The notes under the pieces are model-generated. The model was not told the origin of the DNA, searched no databases, and was given only the letters and a program-made list of their open reading frames with translations. This document shows positions 1 to 8,159 of a stretch of DNA of 64,000 nucleotides, one piece after another (position 1 is the first letter of the stretch; the number at the start of each line of letters is the position of its first letter). This stretch comes from Aquirufa beregesia (lineage in GTDB: Bacteria > Bacteroidota > Bacteroidia > Cytophagales > Spirosomataceae), in assembly GCF_011090385.1 (NCBI RefSeq), contig NZ_SEWW01000001.1, positions 496,001 through 560,000 on the forward strand. Reading direction: 5' to 3'. A program made the position numbers and the translations under genes.

Positions 1-783
1 GTCATGAATTTCCTCATGAACATGGTTTAAATCCCAATAGCGAGGAAGTGTTAAATGGCAGTCGATATGTAAATCACCCCCATATTGCTGAACCCGTAAA
101 TTGTGTAAATCAATCCATTCATCCTGTTGATTTTTAGTAATCCAATCAATCACCAATCGAAATACTTTGGGATTAGTTTCATCCATTAAAGCTGCTACTG
201 AAGTACGAATCAAACGGATACCTTGCCAAAACATGAAAAATGCAAATAGGAGAGAAGCCGCAGAGTCTACCCATAACCAATTAGTAAAATACGTAATAGC
301 TAAGGCTAAAACGACCAACAAACTATTATAAGCATCTAAACGCAAATGTTTACCATCTGCCACCATGGTGGGAGAATGTTCTTTTTTACCCATTTGAATC
401 AAGAAATAACCCATAATACCATTCAAGGCAGAGGATCCCAAAGAAATGGCCATACCCATATCTAAACTCTTGAGTTGTTGATTCGTCCACAAATGCTGAG
501 AGGCGTGTAAAAAGATATAAGCGGCAGCCAACAAAATCAATACTCCTTCTAATCCCGAGGCAAAGAATTCAATTTTACCGTGCCCATAAGGGTGATTTAG
601 GTCTTTGGGCAAAGAGGCTAAATAAACAGAATAAAAGGCAAAAGCTCCTGCCACCACATTGATGATGGATTCTAAAGCGTCTGTCAATAAGGTCGTGGAA
701 CCACTTAAATAATAGGCATAAAACTTCCCAATTAAAATCAAGACACTGGCTGAGAAAGTAATAAGCAGCAAACGCTGTTTCAT
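1..783 (-). CDS. Cation diffusion facilitator (CDF) metal efflux transporter, 3' end cut by window edge
   Basis: The reverse strand reads open from an ATG at 783 to the window start, giving 261 residues without the C-terminal end. Family landmarks are the TDALES motif in an early helix, HPYGHGK after the second or third helix, and a DGKHLRLDAYNS stretch that supplies the HxxxD metal-site pattern. Hydrophobic segments alternate as in the six-helix CDF fold, and the cytoplasmic domain begins near residue 200. CDF proteins export Zn, Fe, Co or Mn by proton antiport at the inner membrane. The metal cannot be decided from this fragment. The gene is divergent from the NUDIX gene, with about 49 bp between them. 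Confidence 0.88.
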   Translation of the reverse strand, partial: MKQRLLLITFSASVLILIGKFYAYYLSGSTTLLTDALESIINVVAGAFAFYSVYLASLPKDLNHPYGHGKIEFFASGLEGVLILLAAAYIFLHASQHLWTNQQLKSLDMGMAISLGSSALNGIMGYFLIQMGKKEHSPTMVADGKHLRLDAYNSLLVVLALAITYFTNWLWVDSAASLLFAFFMFWQGIRLIRTSVAALMDETNPKVFRLVIDWITKNQQDEWIDLHNLRVQQYGGDLHIDCHLTLPRYWDLNHVHEEIHD

Positions 784-832
784 AGAGAAAAATTATGCAC
801 AAAGATACAGCAATTCCTTATATTTTTACGGG

Positions 833-1384
833 ATGGAACTACATGATAAACCTTGGAAAACTCTTTCCAAAAATACCGTATATGAAAACCCTTGGATACG
901 AATTGAGCATCATGAGGTCATTAACCCCAATCAAAAAGAGGGGATTTATGGATTGGTACACTTTAAAAATACGGCTGTTTCCATCTTTCCTTTGGATGAA
1001 GAGGGAAATACCTATTTAGTAGGTCAATATCGCTATACCTTGGATGCGTATTCTTGGGAATTACCGGAGGGTGGATGCTTGATTCAAGATGAGGAAATTC
1101 CCTTGGAAGCAGCAAAAAGGGAATTGGAAGAAGAAACGGGTTTGCACGCCCAGGAATGGATTGCATTAGGAACCTGCTATTTATCCAATTCGGTAACGGA
1201 TGAAAAAGCCTATATGTTTTTAGCCAAAAATCTTCAACAAGGAATAGCTGCCCCCGAAGAAACAGAGTCTCTAATTGTCAGGAAGCTGCCTATTCAGGAA
1301 GTGTTTACCATGGCAGAAACTGGGGAAATTCAAGATGCATTAAGCTTATTGACCATTTTAAAAGTCAAATCACTTATATCGTGA
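833..1384 (+). CDS. NUDIX hydrolase, ADP-ribose pyrophosphatase-like
   Basis: 183 residues from the ATG at 833. The Nudix catalytic core lies near residues 80-104 and ends in RELEEETGL, the expected REUXEEXGU pattern, after a WELPEGG lead-in typical of NudF/ADP-ribose pyrophosphatase-like enzymes. The stretch between the Gly pair and the Glu that precedes the RE pair is about two residues longer than the textbook GX5E spacing. Such enzymes hydrolyse nucleoside diphosphates linked to another group. ADP-ribose or a nucleotide sugar is likely here, but the substrate is inference. The 3' end overlaps surE by 11 bp in convergent orientation. Confidence 0.85.
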   Translation: MELHDKPWKTLSKNTVYENPWIRIEHHEVINPNQKEGIYGLVHFKNTAVSIFPLDEEGNTYLVGQYRYTLDAYSWELPEGGCLIQDEEIPLEAAKRELEEETGLHAQEWIALGTCYLSNSVTDEKAYMFLAKNLQQGIAAPEETESLIVRKLPIQEVFTMAETGEIQDALSLLTILKVKSLIS

Positions 1385-2156
1385 AATCCCAATGCTTCAT
1401 CTCTTCTAAAGCCTGATAATCCGTTAAATCGTATTTAACAGGAACCACCGTGGCGTAATTCTCTGCTAACCAATCTAAATCAGTTCCATTATTTAGATCT
1501 TCATTATGTAAAAAGCCATCCATCCAAAAATAGGGTTGGCCATAAGGATCTTTTCTTTCTTCAAAAAACTCTCGATAGACGGCCTTGGCTTGTCGGGCTA
1601 CGCGAATTCCTTGAATGGGAGCTTCCGTTTTGGCAGGAAAATTCACATTGAGAGTTAAACCTTCATGCAAACCATGCTCCAAGACTTGCTGGGCTATTTT
1701 GACGATTAAATCATGACAATGACTAAAATCCGCATCACTGGCATACTCACATAAGGAAAATCCTACGGCAGGAATCCCCTCCATGGCAGCTTCAATAGCC
1801 GCAGACATGGTACCCGAATATAAAACAGAAATAGAGGCATTGGAACCATGATTAATACCAGAAACCATTAGGTCAATCTTACGGCCTTTTAAAATATAGT
1901 GCTTACCAAACTTCACACAGTCAGCAGGAGTACCTGAACATTTATAAGAAAGTATATTAGGTCCAAAAGTTTCTGTTTTGGTAACCCGAATAGGAGTTCC
2001 CATGGTTATGGCATGTCCCATACCAGATTGATGGCTATCTGGGGCGACAACAACGACCTCACCAATTTCAGCCATGATTTCGGTTAATACCCTAATTCCT
2101 TTAGAATGTATAGAATCATCATTAGCAATTAAAATAAGCGGTTTCTCTTGACTCAT
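1374..2156 (-). CDS. surE: 5'/3'-nucleotidase SurE
   Basis: 260 residues, the usual SurE length. The N-terminus has the SurE signature ILIANDDSIHSKGI. The expected metal ligands are visible as D13, D14, S44 (in DSHQSGMGH) and N102 (in VSGINHGSN). SurE dephosphorylates nucleoside monophosphates and is linked to stationary-phase survival. The ATG at 2156 fits the family N-terminus. Its 3' end overlaps the NUDIX gene, and it is divergent from a GNAT gene. Confidence 0.95.
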   Translation of the reverse strand: MSQEKPLILIANDDSIHSKGIRVLTEIMAEIGEVVVVAPDSHQSGMGHAITMGTPIRVTKTETFGPNILSYKCSGTPADCVKFGKHYILKGRKIDLMVSGINHGSNASISVLYSGTMSAAIEAAMEGIPAVGFSLCEYASDADFSHCHDLIVKIAQQVLEHGLHEGLTLNVNFPAKTEAPIQGIRVARQAKAVYREFFEERKDPYGQPYFWMDGFLHNEDLNNGTDLDWLAENYATVVPVKYDLTDYQALEEMKHWDFTI

Positions 2157-2207
2157 ATTTTCTTAATTTTACTCAAATTTACAAATTTGCTCTCTTAATT
2201 TTGCACG

Positions 2208-2693
2208 ATGCAAATCCGAAAAGCTGAAATAAATGATATTCCTACCATACAAGCGATAGCTGAGCAAGCTTGGCGGCCTACCTATGGTACTATCTTAAGT
2301 GAAGAACAGTGTGTTTATATGCTGGACATGATGTACCGAAGGGATGTATTGGAAAAACAATTCCATAGAAATGTGCATTTTTTCATGTTGGAATCAGAAG
2401 AGGGAGCCATTGGTTTTGCTGCCTATGAGGCCATCGATGCATTGCAAGGTAAACTGCATAAAATTTATTTAAGACCACAACAAAAAAGTCGGGGAGCTGG
2501 AACATTTTTATTGGAGCATGTGGCCCAATTTGCTAGAGAAAATGGTCAAAAAGCGATCTTTTTAAACGTCAACCGACTTAATTCTGCCGTACAATTTTAT
2601 TTGAAAAAAGGATTTCAAATCGATCAAGAATTGGATTTACACGTAGGAAACGGCTATTACATGAATGATTACATCATGAAAAAAGAGCTATAA
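2208..2693 (+). CDS. GNAT family N-acetyltransferase
   Basis: 161 residues. The GNAT fold is recognisable from IYLRPQQKSRGAG near residues 87-98 (acetyl-CoA pyrophosphate loop, R/QxxGxG/A type), then an LNVNRLNSAVQFYLKKGF segment matching the conserved C-terminal motif. The acceptor is unknown. A TAATTTTG hexamer-like element at 2196-2203 resembles a Bacteroidota -7 box but sits so close to the ATG that it would give a nearly leaderless transcript, and no -33 element is evident. The 3' end overlaps the nucleoside phosphorylase gene by 20 bp. Confidence 0.85.
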   Translation: MQIRKAEINDIPTIQAIAEQAWRPTYGTILSEEQCVYMLDMMYRRDVLEKQFHRNVHFFMLESEEGAIGFAAYEAIDALQGKLHKIYLRPQQKSRGAGTFLLEHVAQFARENGQKAIFLNVNRLNSAVQFYLKKGFQIDQELDLHVGNGYYMNDYIMKKEL

Positions 2694-3552
2694 CCTTTTC
2701 GATCAATTGACTAATTTGTTTTTCGGGATTAGACGAAAACTGATGGGTTTTCCGATTGGCCAAAATGGCATTCAATGAAATCATTTCATGGCCTAAAACT
2801 CCAGAAAAAGCATAGTAAGCAGAGGTCTCCATCTCAATATTCGTAATTTTTGATTTCCCCACAAGAGTTTCAGAGCAGTCATTTAAAAAATTAGGTAAAA
2901 TAGATTCCATTCTCACCGTTCGTCCTTGTGGAGCATAAAAACCAGGTGCAGTTAGGGTTGTACCCAGAAAAGCATCTTGAAAATAGGCATCTTGAGAGAA
3001 TAGATGTACTAATTGACTAGAAGCTTTAGCCCCATAGATAGGTAAAGGATAACCAATTTGTTGGCAAAATTGATCTAAATCTATTTGAGGTAGGCTTTTA
3101 TCAGAAGAAAAAGCATAAAACTGAGCTAAATTATCGAATCCGATAGCGGCCTCTGAAATTAATACCGAATCTACAGGAATATCTTCTTGAATGGACCCTG
3201 AGGTACCAATTCGAATGAGATTCAAGGAACGCTTTTGACTTTTTTCCTCTCGAGTTTCAAAATCAATATTGGCTAAGGCATCCAACTCATTCATGACTAT
3301 TTCCACATTATCTGCTCCAATGCCACTTGAAAGTACACCAATAGGCTTTCCTGCAAGTTCTCCAAAATGGCTGACAAACTCCCTTTTATGGATTTTGGTA
3401 TGAATACGGTCAAAATGACAGGATACTTTTTCTACTCGTTCGGGGTCCCCAACCATAAAAATAATATCACTTAGCTGCTCAGGACGAATGTTCAAATGAT
3501 ATGAACTTCCATCAGGGTTTATAATCAAGTCGGTCGGTGAGAAATAGGTCAT
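2674..3552 (-). CDS. Nucleoside phosphorylase (uridine phosphorylase-like)
   Basis: 292 residues from the ATG at 3552; a TTG two codons upstream is possible but less likely. Family features are VGDPERVEKVS near the N-terminus (phosphate/ribose site), GIGADNVEIVMNEL, and the C-terminal NIEMETSAYYAF carrying the Met-Glu pair that binds ribose in the PNP/UDP superfamily. It should cleave a nucleoside with phosphate in salvage. Uridine is the best guess. The start is only about 26 bp from that of the divergent Gre-like gene. Confidence 0.88.
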   Translation of the reverse strand: MTYFSPTDLIINPDGSSYHLNIRPEQLSDIIFMVGDPERVEKVSCHFDRIHTKIHKREFVSHFGELAGKPIGVLSSGIGADNVEIVMNELDALANIDFETREEKSQKRSLNLIRIGTSGSIQEDIPVDSVLISEAAIGFDNLAQFYAFSSDKSLPQIDLDQFCQQIGYPLPIYGAKASSQLVHLFSQDAYFQDAFLGTTLTAPGFYAPQGRTVRMESILPNFLNDCSETLVGKSKITNIEMETSAYYAFSGVLGHEMISLNAILANRKTHQFSSNPEKQISQLIEKVIALFS

Positions 3553-3578
3553 GAACAAATTTATTGATAATTTCCCAA

Positions 3579-4064
3579 ATGAATCATTTCAACTTGTCGG
3601 ATATGCGCGATTGGACCATTATTAAATCTCAAATTTATCAGGAAATTTTACAGCGCTTGGAACAAAACATTCAAGAGGCCCAAATAGCATATGTTCAGGC
3701 AAAAGAATCGAGAGATTCAGATACCAAGAGCTCCGCAGGAGATAAATACGAAACAGGCCGAGAAATGATGCAAAGAGAAATGGATAAATGCTCTGCTTTG
3801 ATGGATCAAAACAAGCATTCCTTGCAAATAATCCAGCACGTACCCATCCATAGAACCTATGAGAGCGTCGAAAAAGGGGCCCTGATTATCACAGACAAAG
3901 GAATGTATTATATGTTGGTAGGATTAGGGAAAATCAGCTTAGATCAAAAAGACTATTTTGCTATTTCACCTGAATCACCCATTGGGAGCTTATTTTGGGG
4001 AAAGAAAGTGGGAGAGTACATACTATTGAGAGATCAGAAAATTCAGATACAAGGCATTTATTAA
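3579..4064 (+). CDS. GreA/GreB-like protein (C-terminal Gre domain)
   Basis: About 161 residues from the ATG at 3579; an ATG at 3603 is an alternative, and a TTG at 3564 is unlikely. The N-terminal half is charged and helical, with coiled-coil character and an SSAGDKYETGREMM segment. The C-terminal half ends in SPIGSLFWGKKVGEYILL, close to the SPLGxAxxGKKxGD turn of transcription factors GreA/GreB. Related Bacteroidota proteins are often labelled 3-oxoacyl-ACP synthase, which this sequence does not support. A role on RNA polymerase is inference, because the acidic tip of a true GreA coiled coil is not obvious. Confidence 0.65.
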   Translation: MNHFNLSDMRDWTIIKSQIYQEILQRLEQNIQEAQIAYVQAKESRDSDTKSSAGDKYETGREMMQREMDKCSALMDQNKHSLQIIQHVPIHRTYESVEKGALIITDKGMYYMLVGLGKISLDQKDYFAISPESPIGSLFWGKKVGEYILLRDQKIQIQGIY

Positions 4065-4073
4065 TCCATCATC

Positions 4074-5582
4074 ATGAAAAAAATATTCCACATTATCCTA
4101 CTGGTTATTTGTGTTCAAACAGCATTTGGACAAAGTGCTGAAGAGAAAATCAAGGCATTTATACCGCAAATAGATCAACTTTTTAAACAATATGTTGAGA
4201 AAGAAAAACTCCCTAGTGCTGTCTATGGATTGGTATATCAAGGTAAATTGGTACACTCACAATCCATTGGTTTGGCAAATATCAAACAACAAATTCCTGC
4301 AAGTTCGCAAATGGATTATCGAATTGCTTCCATGACCAAAAGCTTCACTACCATGGCTATTTTAAAGTTACGAGATGAAGGGAAATTGCATTTGGATGAA
4401 CCGGCGCACCTTTATATTCCAGAATTAAAAAATCAACGATATGTCACGAAAGATGCTCCTGAAATTACCATTAGGCATTTAATGACCCATGCAGCGGGTT
4501 TTCCAGAGGATAATCCTTGGGGCGATCGACAATTGGGTATTTCAGAAAAGGCCTTTTCTGACATGCTACATCAGGGAATTTCATTTTCGAATAACCCTGG
4601 CGGAAATTATGAGTATAGTAATATGGGTTTTGCATTATTGGGAAGTATCATTAAGAAAGTGAGTGGACAGCCTTACCAAACTTACATTACAGAGAAAATT
4701 TTACAGCCCTTAGGGATGACACATACTTATTGGGAATACATGGATGTTCCTAATAACCAATTAGCTCTGGGTTATCGCTGGATCAATCAAACTTGGGTGG
4801 AGCAGCCTTTGGAACATGATGGGGCCTATGGTGCCATGGGTGGTTTGATCACTACCATGGAAGATTTCAGTCATTATGTCGCTTTTCATTTAACTGCTTG
4901 GCCAGAAAGAGATGATCCAGAATCTGGCCCAATTAAGCGATCCTCTGTCAGAGAAATGCAATTCCCTTGGAATTTCATTAGCGTCAATGCTCATCAAAAA
5001 TATCCCAACGGTCAGGTGGGTCAAAACTTCAATGCTTATGCCTATGGCTTAAGTTTTACGAAGGATTATGCCAACAGAACTTCCATTTCTCATTCAGGAG
5101 GTTTACCTGGATTTGGGAGTAATTGGCGGATATTTCCGGATTATAACATGGGGATTATATCTTTTAGTAATTTAACCTATGCCAATATGGGAAGCATCAA
5201 TATGAAGGTCATCGATTCCTTGATTAATTCTACAGGTTTGCAAAAACGGATCACTCCTGTATCTGCGATTTTAAAGAAAAGACAACAAGAATTGATGAAG
5301 ATATTACCACATTGGAACCAAGCAGAATCCAGTGGCATATTTGCCATCAATTTTTTCTCGGATTATTTTACTGCTGTATTGAAAAAAGAAGCGGAAGCAT
5401 TATTCGAGAAAGTGGGTTCTATAAAGAAAGTCCATGATATGATTCCTGAAAACCAGTTACGTGGTAAATTTAGGATAGAAGGAGAAAAAGGCGATTTGGA
5501 AGTGAGTTTCACTTTGAGCCCAGAAAATCCAGCCTTGATTCAGGAATTCCATTTATATGAAATTAAAAAGGCTCAAGAATGA
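4074..5582 (+). CDS. Exported serine hydrolase, class C beta-lactamase/esterase family
   Basis: 502 residues with a signal peptide (MKKIFHIILLVICV, likely cleaved after TAFGQ near residue 20). The beta-lactamase-fold triad motifs are all present: S86-M-T-K89, Y181-S-N183 and a late HSGG near residue 340. A C-terminal extension of about 120 residues follows. Such proteins act in the periplasm or outside the cell as esterases, D-aminopeptidases or carboxypeptidases. The substrate is unknown. It follows the Gre-like gene by 9 bp, so the two may be cotranscribed. Its stop codon lies inside a bidirectional terminator shared with trhO. Confidence 0.88.
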   Translation: MKKIFHIILLVICVQTAFGQSAEEKIKAFIPQIDQLFKQYVEKEKLPSAVYGLVYQGKLVHSQSIGLANIKQQIPASSQMDYRIASMTKSFTTMAILKLRDEGKLHLDEPAHLYIPELKNQRYVTKDAPEITIRHLMTHAAGFPEDNPWGDRQLGISEKAFSDMLHQGISFSNNPGGNYEYSNMGFALLGSIIKKVSGQPYQTYITEKILQPLGMTHTYWEYMDVPNNQLALGYRWINQTWVEQPLEHDGAYGAMGGLITTMEDFSHYVAFHLTAWPERDDPESGPIKRSSVREMQFPWNFISVNAHQKYPNGQVGQNFNAYAYGLSFTKDYANRTSISHSGGLPGFGSNWRIFPDYNMGIISFSNLTYANMGSINMKVIDSLINSTGLQKRITPVSAILKKRQQELMKILPHWNQAESSGIFAINFFSDYFTAVLKKEAEALFEKVGSIKKVHDMIPENQLRGKFRIEGEKGDLEVSFTLSPENPALIQEFHLYEIKKAQE

Positions 5583-5590
5583 GCCTTTTT
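5565..5590. terminator. Bidirectional intrinsic terminator inside overlapping gene ends
   Basis: A perfect 10-bp stem, AAAAAGGCTC at 5565-5574 and GAGCCTTTTT at 5581-5590, with a 6-nt loop. A T-run follows on the plus strand, and the leading A-run gives a T-run on the minus strand. The stem and loop contain the stop codons of both convergent genes (plus-strand TGA at 5580-5582, minus-strand stop at 5573-5575). Confidence 0.8.
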
Positions 5591-6574
5591 TTGTTTTTCT
5601 TCAATCTTCGCATTTCTGCTGAAGGACTTAAATCCTAAAATAGGAGAGTAGCCAACCGATTGTTTGGAATAATATCCATTTTCGTTATAAGGGCGCTTTC
5701 TTGGGTGATCCTTGCAGGCTGGAGAACAAGCTCCATCCATTTCTTTTAAACAGCTTGGGCAAATTGCCAAGTGCTCATTACATTCTGGATTGGCACAGTT
5801 TACCATGTGGTCCGAAGGTTCCTGACAAATATAACATTTGGAAATAACGATAGGGTTAACGCTATTAACAGAAGTAGCTACACGACTGTCAAACACATAA
5901 CAAGAGCCATCAAAATCTTCTCCACCTTCTTCCAATCCGTATTTAATGATCCCTCCGTGCAATTGATAGACATCTTTAAAGCCCTTTTCAATTAAATAAG
6001 CGGATGCCTTTTCGCATTTGATACCACCTGTACAGTAAGTAATGACCTTCTTATTTTTCAAATGTTCTATTTCATGCACATGGTCTGGTAAATCACGTAG
6101 ATTTTCCATATCAAACGTATAAGCCCCTTTGAAACGTCCTAATTCATGTTCATAATTGGAACGCATATCCACCAAGACTACATCTGGATCATTTTTCAAT
6201 AATTCTTTGAATTCCTTGGACTTCAAATGTTTCCCCGTTCTCTCCAAAGGATTCACGGACAAGTCAGAATGAACTATTTCATTTTTGACACGTACATGCA
6301 ATTTATTAAACGTATGTTGGTCAAATTCCTCTATTTTAAAATCAAAATCAGTCCCTTGAAAGATAGGGTCATTTTCCAGCCATTTCATGTATTTATCACA
6401 ATCTTCCTTGAGCCCAGAAACGGCTCCATTCAATCCTTCAGAAGCCACAATGATGCGACCTAGGATATTGTTTTCAATACAAAAAAGGTGATGTTTTTCC
6501 CGATAAGCCTCAGGATCAGGCACAGAGGTGTAGTTATAGTAAAGCAACACACTGTAAGGTTTCATCTTCAACAT
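5573..6574 (-). CDS. trhO: tRNA uridine(34) hydroxylase, rhodanese family (TrhO/YceA)
   Basis: 333 residues. The N-terminal acylphosphatase-like domain (VLLYYNYTSV, GRIIVASEGLNGAVSG) is followed by a rhodanese domain with VDMRSNYEHELGRFKGA and the active loop starting at C181 (CTGGIKCEK). A C-terminal tail has paired cysteines (CYIC, CANPEC, CPSC) and a YSPILGF end. TrhO makes 5-hydroxyuridine at the wobble position of some tRNAs using prephenate-dependent or O2-dependent chemistry. The ATG at 6574 was chosen, and 6565 is an alternative. It lies just downstream of tRNA-Leu on the same strand and may be read through from the tRNA promoter. Confidence 0.9.
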   Translation of the reverse strand: MLKMKPYSVLLYYNYTSVPDPEAYREKHHLFCIENNILGRIIVASEGLNGAVSGLKEDCDKYMKWLENDPIFQGTDFDFKIEEFDQHTFNKLHVRVKNEIVHSDLSVNPLERTGKHLKSKEFKELLKNDPDVVLVDMRSNYEHELGRFKGAYTFDMENLRDLPDHVHEIEHLKNKKVITYCTGGIKCEKASAYLIEKGFKDVYQLHGGIIKYGLEEGGEDFDGSCYVFDSRVATSVNSVNPIVISKCYICQEPSDHMVNCANPECNEHLAICPSCLKEMDGACSPACKDHPRKRPYNENGYYSKQSVGYSPILGFKSFSRNAKIEEKQKKAHS

Positions 6575-6602
6575 GATTTACAGATTAATAATAAAAAATA
6601 AG

Positions 6603-6686
6603 TGACGATGGGGAGATTCGAACTCCCATACCTAAAACGGCACTACCACCTCAAGGTAGCGTGTCTACCAATTTCACCACATCGCC
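6603..6686 (-). tRNA. tRNA-Leu (anticodon GAG)
   Basis: Read on the minus strand, the acceptor arm GGCGATG pairs with CATCGTC (one G-T wobble), followed by discriminator A. The anticodon arm CTACC-TTGAGGT-GGTAG gives anticodon GAG. The T arm contains GTTCGAATC, and a variable arm (TGCCGTTTTAGGTA) of class II size fits leucine. CCA is not encoded. Length is 84 nt. Confidence 0.95.
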
Positions 6687-6697
6687 AAAATGGTTAG

Positions 6698-6727
6698 CAA
6701 AATTACCAAATATTTGCTTACTTGCAA
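6698..6727 (-). promoter_or_regulatory. Bacteroidota-type promoter for tRNA-Leu
   Basis: On the minus strand, TTG (6727-6725) is followed after 19 nt by TAATTTTG (6705-6698), matching the TTG-N17-23-TAnnTTTG consensus of the primary sigma factor in Bacteroidota. The tRNA 5' end lies 11 nt further on, as expected for a start just before a stable RNA. Confidence 0.6.
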
Positions 6728-6762
6728 GGAAATCAAGTTTTCATCAAATCTGAATAAACAGA

Positions 6763-7137
6763 ATGGCTTTAGAAATCAGCGGAAAATTAATTAAAAAACT
6801 TCCGGAAGTTACAGGTACCGGACGTAATGGAACCAATTGGATCAAGCAAGAATTTGTGATTGAAACCCAAGATCAATACCCTAAAAAAGTGTGTATGTCG
6901 GTCTGGGGTGACAAGACTCAAGATTTAGCTCCTGTTCAAGAAGGTGAAATGGTGAAAGTACAATTCAATGTCGAATCAAGAGAATATAATGATCGCTGGT
7001 ATACTGAAATTAGAGCTTATAAATTAGATCGTTCAGGCGCAGCTCCATCTGTTCCTCCTAATGTGGCTCCCACAGCTAGTGGTGGATATCAATTCCCTCC
7101 ATTGGAAGCTGAATCGGGTGATGATCTTCCCTTTTAA
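6763..7137 (+). CDS. DUF3127 protein with SSB-like acidic tip
   Basis: 124 residues. The body resembles an OB-fold DUF3127 domain (residues ~3-90: LEISGKLIKKLPE, NWIKQEFVIET, KVCMSVWGDK, VKVQFNVESREYNDRWYTE). A Pro/Ala/Gly-rich linker then leads to a C-terminal acidic tip, SGDDLPF, very like the DDDIPF partner-binding tail of single-stranded DNA-binding proteins. It may bind DNA or dock to SSB partners, but this is inference. It is a single gene followed by a strong terminator. Confidence 0.75.
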   Translation: MALEISGKLIKKLPEVTGTGRNGTNWIKQEFVIETQDQYPKKVCMSVWGDKTQDLAPVQEGEMVKVQFNVESREYNDRWYTEIRAYKLDRSGAAPSVPPNVAPTASGGYQFPPLEAESGDDLPF

Positions 7138-7161
7138 GGATAAGGTATGAGTCCAAAGATT

Positions 7162-7190
7162 AGCCCTTGCATTGCAAGGGCTTTTTTTTT
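7162..7190 (+). terminator. Intrinsic terminator after the DUF3127 gene
   Basis: AGCCCTTGC at 7162-7170 pairs perfectly with GCAAGGGCT at 7174-7182 around the loop ATT, followed by T8 to 7190. The core CCCTTGCATTGCAAGG recurs about 48 bp downstream. Confidence 0.85.
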
Positions 7191-7208
7191 GTGAGATTCT
7201 GTGATTCT

Positions 7209-7253
7209 AGATCCCTTGCATTGCAAGGACTCTTCGTGCCATGCAAGGGATCT
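7209..7253 (-). terminator. 12-bp inverted repeat at the pirin gene 3' end, with an alternative hairpin
   Basis: AGATCCCTTGCA at 7209-7220 pairs perfectly with TGCAAGGGATCT at 7242-7253. Inside it, CCTTGCATTGCAAGG at 7214-7228 can form a competing shorter hairpin that repeats the core of the terminator at 7162. The right arm overlaps the pirin stop codon. There is no clear T-run on the minus strand, so terminator function is only likely. Confidence 0.5.
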
Positions 7254-8121
7254 ATGATAGATGACCGAATTTCCCAGCATTAAAATCTTCAAAAGCTTGC
7301 ATGATTTCTTGACGAGTATTCATCACAAAAGGACCATGAGCCGCTATGGGCTCATTAATAGGCTCCCCACTCAGAATTAAGACAACACTATCTTCTTTAG
7401 CCTCTATTGAAAATTCCTCACCTTCATTTTCCATCAAAGCCAAATTATCCAATTCAACTTCCTCCGTTCCATTCACTTTAACACTTCCTTCTATTACCAA
7501 TAAACAGGTATTGTAAGAAGCTGGAAAAGAAAAACTAGCTTGAGCTCCGCTTTTCAATTTGGCATTCAGCATATTCACGGGAGTGAAAGTAGAAGCAGGG
7601 CCTTTTTGTCCTTGATATTCTCCTGCAATCACTTCTATAAAACCTGAATCTCCAAGATCAACTTGCGTGATTTGTTGGTTTGATATGGCTTGATACTTAG
7701 GTGTCGACATTTTATCTTTAGCAGGTAAATTGACCCATAATTGGACCATTTGAAAATCACCTCCCTCAGCACTGAAACTTTCTTCATGGTATTCTTTATG
7801 TAAGACTCCAGAGGCAGCCGTCATCCATTGCACATCTCCCTCACCAATAATTCCACCACCACCACTACTATCATGATGAGCTACTCGACCTTTATAAGCA
7901 ATGGTAACCGTCTCAAAACCCCGGTGGGGGTGAACACCTACACCTCTGGCATGTGTAGAAGGGGAGAAGTAATGCTTTGAACCGTAATCCAACATAATGA
8001 ATGGACTCATGCGCTGCATGTCTAAACCATGTCGACTAGGAATAAAATTATGTACTCTAAACCCATCACCAACAAAATGTACCTCACCGGGAGGATATAC
8101 TAACTCGACTTTCTTTGTCAT
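7252..8121 (-). CDS. Pirin family protein
   Basis: 289 residues, a bicupin pirin. The metal-binding set appears as VHPHRGFETVT near residues 61-71, then HHDSSGGGG and HKEYHEE, giving the 3-His/1-Glu Fe site of the N-terminal cupin. Known pirins act as quercetin 2,3-dioxygenases or as redox-responsive cofactors, and the role here is not shown. It is a single gene on its strand, 38 bp downstream of a lipoprotein gene. Confidence 0.92.
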   Translation of the reverse strand: MTKKVELVYPPGEVHFVGDGFRVHNFIPSRHGLDMQRMSPFIMLDYGSKHYFSPSTHARGVGVHPHRGFETVTIAYKGRVAHHDSSGGGGIIGEGDVQWMTAASGVLHKEYHEESFSAEGGDFQMVQLWVNLPAKDKMSTPKYQAISNQQITQVDLGDSGFIEVIAGEYQGQKGPASTFTPVNMLNAKLKSGAQASFSFPASYNTCLLVIEGSVKVNGTEEVELDNLALMENEGEEFSIEAKEDSVVLILSGEPINEPIAAHGPFVMNTRQEIMQAFEDFNAGKFGHLS

Positions 8122-8159
8122 ATTTATCTTAAACGTTACTAATAGTAATAAGTTGATGA

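Noticed and set aside
575-802. 75-codon frame on the minus strand
   Set aside because: It lies in another frame of the CDF transporter, whose longer frame has family motifs and reaches the window edge.
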